From the NCBI GenBank assembly GCA_036939755.1, contig JALLAZ010001038.1, positions 1-10,574 of the forward strand: 10,574 bases of DNA. Direction: 5' to 3'. The DNA comes from Stephanodiscus triporus (lineage: Eukaryota; Bacillariophyta; Thalassiosirophyceae; Thalassiosirales; Thalassiosiraceae). This document shows positions 6,952 to 10,574 of the stretch, piece after piece (within the stretch, counting starts at the first letter, position 1; each line of letters starts with the position of its first letter). The notes under the pieces were generated by a model. It searched no databases and was not told where the DNA came from. It saw only the letters and a list, made by a program, of their open reading frames with translations. A program made the translations under genes and the position numbers.

Positions 6952-8471
6952 ATAGGAAACGATGTGAAGGAGTTGCTCAATACATCATCTACCTAAGAAA
7001 CCTTCGAAGCGGTGGGTGATTAGTTGACTGTGATAGGTGCATTGGCGCTGCCATAAGAAATCATCTGGTGGATGATGGAGGTCTACAGAAAGAAGAATCT
7101 AGACAACATGTTGTCAGACACATGGTTTCTGGATAAAGGACTAAAGCACAGATTTAGAGTTTCTCTCAGCATCATCATGATCTTGATGCCATCCAAGAAC
7201 TATCCATCAACACCGACAGTGACATTGAATATTTCTTGTCAGCTCAACACCACACCTGACAATCAAAAGGATACAGTCTTCACAATACGACTGGTCATTC
7301 TGTTCACCAATGATGTTAACAATAATGGAATAATTCCGGGATTGTGATGGATCCATGTGCCAATCAATGGCATCTGAAGGTTCACAATCACCTTCTTGTA
7401 CATGTTTGCCATGGATGTTGGAGCCATTTTGTGCGGGTACAGAGAGCCTCGATCACACTCCACACGACAATCAAAATCTGGTAAAATAGGTGAGGTGGTA
7501 ATACAGATTTGGAGCATTAGATTAGAGCATTAAAAAACCATGTACTCACGAGTAAAATTTACCTAAAGTAGTAGGTAGCAGAGAATCTTGCTGTTTTTGC
7601 AAAACAATGACTGAGTGGACAGCAGACAGCAGTCTCCTCTCCCAGAAAAAAACAGCAGCCTCCCCTGCCTGAGTCTTCAAACAGCTCTCTTGAACAGATT
7701 TCTCATATTGTGAATGGACAACCAGGAGACAACAGGGACAGAAAACATAAACCATAAACAGGCAATGGTTAAATCACCTAACTAGTTAGTGCAAACTACT
7801 CTAAGTTTAAGTCTAAGACTAAGCCTGAGCTACGATTCTATGATTATGACAAAGTGAATTAATGTCAAAGTGACCTACTACCTACAGGCATCACAAAAGA
7901 CAAGGGAGTGCAATGGGTGGTAACATAAACAATGATAAAAAGAGCAATACTACTATCCACCTATTAATTTAAAGGGTGATCAGTCTGATATTGATATTGT
8001 GGAGTGGAGTAAGTTGATACACCATCTCTCAATTCTACGGTAGCTGACATTTTTGGTATGTACTTTGTGAACTAATCACTCAGTATTTTTTGGATGTACA
8101 AATCTCTATTCTATTTTAGAGGTATTCTACATACCCCAAAATAGTACGTTTTGGTTCCCGCCGTGGGTATGGAGCTACCTTTAATAAACAAAACTAGCAC
8201 AGCATAAGAACCATGTGGCAGAGTGAGACTCCTTTGGCCAAGGATTATCAGCATTGTCGGAGGAGATTGACTGCCAATCAAGCAAGAATATTCAACATGG
8301 CAAAAGTCAAAATCTCCTACTGTCATTGGAAGTCCTTGGACACATTCACGTTTGATTATTTTATGCACCTTCCGTGGTTCCCTCTCCTTCCTCCCCCCTC
8401 TCAAACATATTTTGTTCCTTGGTTATTGAGAGCCCCCCCCCTGGTTGGTCAGGGCGCCCCCGAGACTTGGA
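6952..8471. other. Gene-poor stretch
   Basis: About 1.5 kb of AT-rich sequence with no gene I can support. Short open frames occur on both strands, but none shows a recognisable domain. The most protein-like part is 7210-7517 on the minus strand, listed separately. There is no terminal inverted repeat, reverse transcriptase or transposase motif. Confidence 0.4.
7210..7517 (-). pseudogene. Possible coding relic, family unknown
   Basis: Two overlapping minus-strand frames are open here. One spans 7517-7263 (84 residues, containing KMAPTSMANMYKKV and GTWIHHNPGIIP). The other spans 7452-7210 (81 residues without an ATG at its head, containing GDCEPSDAIDWHMDPS and IIGEQNDQSYCEDC) and ends at a TGA at 7209. 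The second reads more like a folded, cysteine-containing protein. I cannot place either in a family. The region may be a fragment of a degraded gene, or chance. Confidence 0.2.
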
Positions 8472-8837
8472 TTACTTTACCATGTGCCTCCTCTTTGTCG
8501 TGATCACGATCATTGCATTGTTGTCATCCTTGTCGTCCGATCCGTCTTCATCATTGTCCTCGTTGTTGTCATCCCCGGATGACGACTCCAATTTGTCGTT
8601 GCCGGACTCGGAGTCCGTTTCTTCTTCTTCCGCCTCCTCCATCTACAATCCCGACCCAATATTATTTGTACCATCGCTCTTACCCTCGCTGCCGTGCTCC
8701 TTTCTCTCCCTTGCTTTCCCCTTCTGATCTTCTTCTTCCTCGTCATTGTTGCCAGAGTCAAATTTTGAGTTGGAATCGACATAATCCTCAATGGCATCGT
8801 CCTTCATGTCCCCACCCCCACTCCTGATCCCTGTTGT

Positions 8838-8848
8838 CCCCCCCCCCC
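8838..8848. repeat. 11-base C homopolymer in the WDR74-like acidic tail
   Basis: A run of 11 C (G on the coding strand) separates DVDYD from the frame that continues toward MKDDAIEDYV. It is a second site where homopolymer length and a frame break coincide. Confidence 0.85.
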
Positions 8849-9250
8849 GTCGTAATCAACATCTCTCCTGATTGCTATCCTTGTCTTTGTCTTCATCTTT
8901 GCCTTGTCAATTGTCCTTGTCAATGTCATCACAGAACATGACACAATTCAGCCTCAGCTTCAGATACGTGCAACCCGTTGCAATACCCCTCTTCCTGTCG
9001 AGTCCAACGCAAGCCACGATGTTCAGATCGGTGGGAGACGATACAAGTTGTGTCACGGATCCGCACAGTCTGACGAGTTGACCAAGATCAGACAATGTCC
9101 TGCATGCGTCCAGGAGACAAATGTCCCCAATCGCATTCCTGACAACCAGGACCTTGCTGTCCACTGTCCATTTTGGCACAACAGAGGACCGTTATCCTCT
9201 GTCCTCCGTATCATTGGACGTCCATGGTTGGACAGTCTGGAAGAAGAAGA

Positions 9251-9356
9251 CGTGGCAGTGGTGGTGGTAGTTGGGGAGGAAGGGTTGACTTTGGATTTGT
9301 CCCTCCGCCATTCTTCTTCCTCAGCATGTTGATGTCGACTATGACCACTGCCACGT
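9251..9356. repeat. 13-bp inverted repeat, ACGTGGCAGTGGT
   Basis: ACGTGGCAGTGGT at 9251-9263 is perfectly inverted at 9344-9356, with 80 bases between. It flanks the Thr/Ser-rich stretch of the WDR74-like relic, where propeller sequence is missing, and may mark the edge of a rearrangement. Confidence 0.5.
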
Positions 9357-9409
9357 AAAGTTGATATCTCCTTGATCAATCCAATCTTGTTGCCAGCAAA
9401 TAGACTCAT

Positions 9410-10130
9410 GTTTGTGTGTATTTATATATAAACAGAATGCCCTCCCTTTATGCTGTGAAATTACCAGCAATCAGAAGCACCTTGTAATTGTCTTAATTGA
9501 TGCCAATCCGTTTTGACAGTTGGAAGGCATGGTCACAGCTTGCATTGATGGTAAGCCAGTATGACGGTGCATCGGGCAGTAAGATGCAGAATCTTGCTAT
9601 CTGGTCCAGGACTATTGTAGACGTCATCGGCATGATGGTCTCTACTGGGCAAACTTGGCACAGACCTTTGTCATGGTGTTAAGAATGCTTTTCCCCAAAT
9701 TGCCCAGTAGGGACCAACTATTGACGAATTGATTACTTTATGTCGGCCGATCAGGGATAGCCAACAAAACCCCAAGCACGGGCATGGACAGACGGAAAGC
9801 ACATATGATACCCTTCATTTCTCCGAATAACACAAAGAAATATAGTGGGCCCGTGGGGCGCTTGCTCATTTCCCCCCTAAATGTGCACCCCGCGGAGCTA
9901 ATCTTACGCTTAGATTTGAGCCGGTTGTGAGCTGATGTTTGACCTATTTCCTACATAGATTCTACGCGTTTTGGGAGTTATCAGGTGTTCGCACCGTGGC
10001 CGCATTATGTTTTCTACGCTGGAATTCCAAGTTTGAATATTTTTCTGTCGTTAATGTGAATATTTTTCCTCTTTTTTGTACTAATTCCTATGTAGACTTA
10101 TTTCGTGTCCGGTATATATGTTTCCATTCG
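9410..10130. other. Unassigned region 5' of the WDR74-like relic
   Basis: Contains a TATATATAAA stretch near 9421-9430, directly upstream of the relic's start, and the inverted repeat at 9636-9716. Short frames such as 9497-9682 and 9939-10151 (plus strand) show no family features. A plus-strand stretch around 9591-9729 reads YWANLAQTFVMVLRMLF and might be a fragment, but I cannot support it. Confidence 0.3.
9636..9716. repeat. 17-bp imperfect inverted repeat (hairpin)
   Basis: TGGTCTCTACTGGGCAA at 9636-9652 pairs with TTGCCCAGTAGGGACCA at 9700-9716, with one mismatch (a G-T pair in RNA) and a 47-base loop. It could fold in RNA or DNA. No coding context explains it. Confidence 0.55.
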
Positions 10131-10412
10131 TTATGTGTTGCAACTTCCTAATGACAGATAGTGGGTTTTCTTGCATGCCATCCATTCTTTCTTTGGATTA
10201 ACGGTCATCATAATTGATGCTTCCGCATTGTGATGGATCTTTCCGTGTATGATGTCCATATTATGCAATCTCTCACTGTTGTATGCTTCTGTCATTGTGA
10301 TATCTTTGTGATTGGTTAGGTATCTCACCCATTTGCGTCTTTTGTCAACTTTAAGGCAATTAACCCTCTCCTGTCCTTGCGTGTTTTGTTGTTTCTTGGT
10401 GGTACCATTCAT
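10131..10412 (-). CDS. Weak hypothetical ORF, 93 codons
   Basis: An ATG at 10412-10410 opens a hydrophilic 93-residue frame (MNGTTKKQQNTQGQERVNC at the start, SIMMTVNPKKEWMACKKTH near the end). Composition is plausible for protein: basic, few hydrophobic runs, no signal peptide or membrane segment. I recognise no family, and frames of this length arise by chance in sequence like this. No neighbour supports it. Confidence 0.2.
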   Translation of the reverse strand: MNGTTKKQQNTQGQERVNCLKVDKRRKWVRYLTNHKDITMTEAYNSERLHNMDIIHGKIHHNAEASIMMTVNPKKEWMACKKTHYLSLGSCNT

Positions 10413-10574
10413 AACTCTATTTACGCTTATTCCAGAACTATGGCGGTAAACGCACTATGCCCACCACCAAGCCTACCACTACTCTACTGATAGTACTACA
10501 CGTACATACGTCCCCCATACCAAAATTGCTAAAATTTGCCTCCGAGACCACCATCTCACTTCGTTTTCCTCAAG

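Larger units (their letters stand above)
8472..9409 (-). pseudogene. Decayed WDR74/NSA1-like WD40 ribosome-biogenesis gene
   Basis: ATG 9409-9407 (A at -3) opens with MSLFAGNKIGLIKEI, which fits the WDR74/NSA1 N-terminus. Most of the propeller is missing; GRPMIRR and GPLLCQN at about 9223-9170 resemble a middle blade. After a frameshift, 9179-8910 reads VDSKVLVVRNAIGDICLLDA, then GSVTQLVSSPTDLNIVACVG, LDRKRG and YLKLRLNCVMFCDD, the family's final blades, with a few residues lost after LDRK. A TGA at 8909-8907 follows, then an acidic/lysine tail in shifting frames: KDEDKDKD, an 11-base C run at 8838-8848, a 54-residue piece from ATG 8807 (MKDDAIEDYVDSN) ending in TAG at 8645-8643, and a 56-residue piece ending KRRHMVK and TAA at 8474-8472. 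NSA1/WDR74 acts in the nucleolus in pre-60S subunit maturation with the Rix7/NVL ATPase. This copy appears non-functional. Confidence 0.7.

Noticed and set aside
8111..8404. 97-codon minus-strand frame just downstream of the WDR74-like relic
   Set aside because: No recognisable motif, and not a continuation of any WDR74 feature; length is within chance.
8374..8727. 117-codon plus-strand Ser-rich frame with a hydrophobic start
   Set aside because: It is the complement of the acidic tail of the WDR74-like relic; Asp/Glu codons read as Ser/Val/Leu from the other strand.
1..10574. tRNA, rRNA, CRISPR arrays, transposase or reverse transcriptase genes
   Set aside because: I looked for conserved motifs of these on both strands and found none that I could support.

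Overview
The window reads as nuclear DNA of a eukaryotic microalga, most likely a centric diatom or another stramenopile. The evidence is long intron-poor genes, start codons in A/G-at-minus-3 context, diatom-style FG-GAP repeats, aspartate/serine-rich nuclear proteins, and gene families that are strictly eukaryotic (RBR-like ubiquitin ligase, CD2BP2/Lin1, type 1 methionine aminopeptidase, WDR74/NSA1). There are no operons, ribosome binding sites or prokaryotic features. The lineage call is inference.

Layout from left to right. (1) 1-470: the end of an acidic reading frame leaves the window on the minus strand, beside an AT-rich spacer with a cluster of TGACGT elements. (2) 538-2172, plus: a ubiquitin-ligase-like protein with a RING finger and an Rcat-like finger, no recognisable IBR between them, a helical middle and C-terminal FG-GAP repeats. 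An in-frame TGA cuts through the repeat array, which continues downstream to about 2319. (3) 2566-4466, minus, convergent: a GYF-domain protein of the CD2BP2/Lin1 (U5 snRNP 52K) family, extremely rich in GAC/GTC-type codons. An 18-base C run separates its probable true N-terminus from the main reading frame. (4) About 4905-5330, plus: a decayed methionine aminopeptidase type 1 copy with frameshifts, a stop and deletions. (5) 5915-6799, plus: an intact 294-residue protein with an acidic head, a histone H1-like lysine/alanine linker and an unrecognised globular C-terminal domain. (6) 6800-8470: gene-poor, with at most faint coding traces. (7) 8472-9409, minus: a decayed WDR74/NSA1 ribosome-biogenesis WD40 gene that keeps its start, the end of its propeller and its acidic tail. 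(8) 9410-10574: mostly unassigned, with one hairpin and one weak 93-codon frame.

The genes do not form a pathway. The window shows two or three functional-looking nuclear genes (ubiquitin ligase, splicing factor, chromatin-like protein) set among broken copies of housekeeping genes. I see no defence system, mobile element with recognisable enzymes, tRNA, rRNA or CRISPR array. The most unusual items are the RING/Rcat/FG-GAP fusion with its premature stop and the unclassified C-terminal domain of the 5915-6799 protein.
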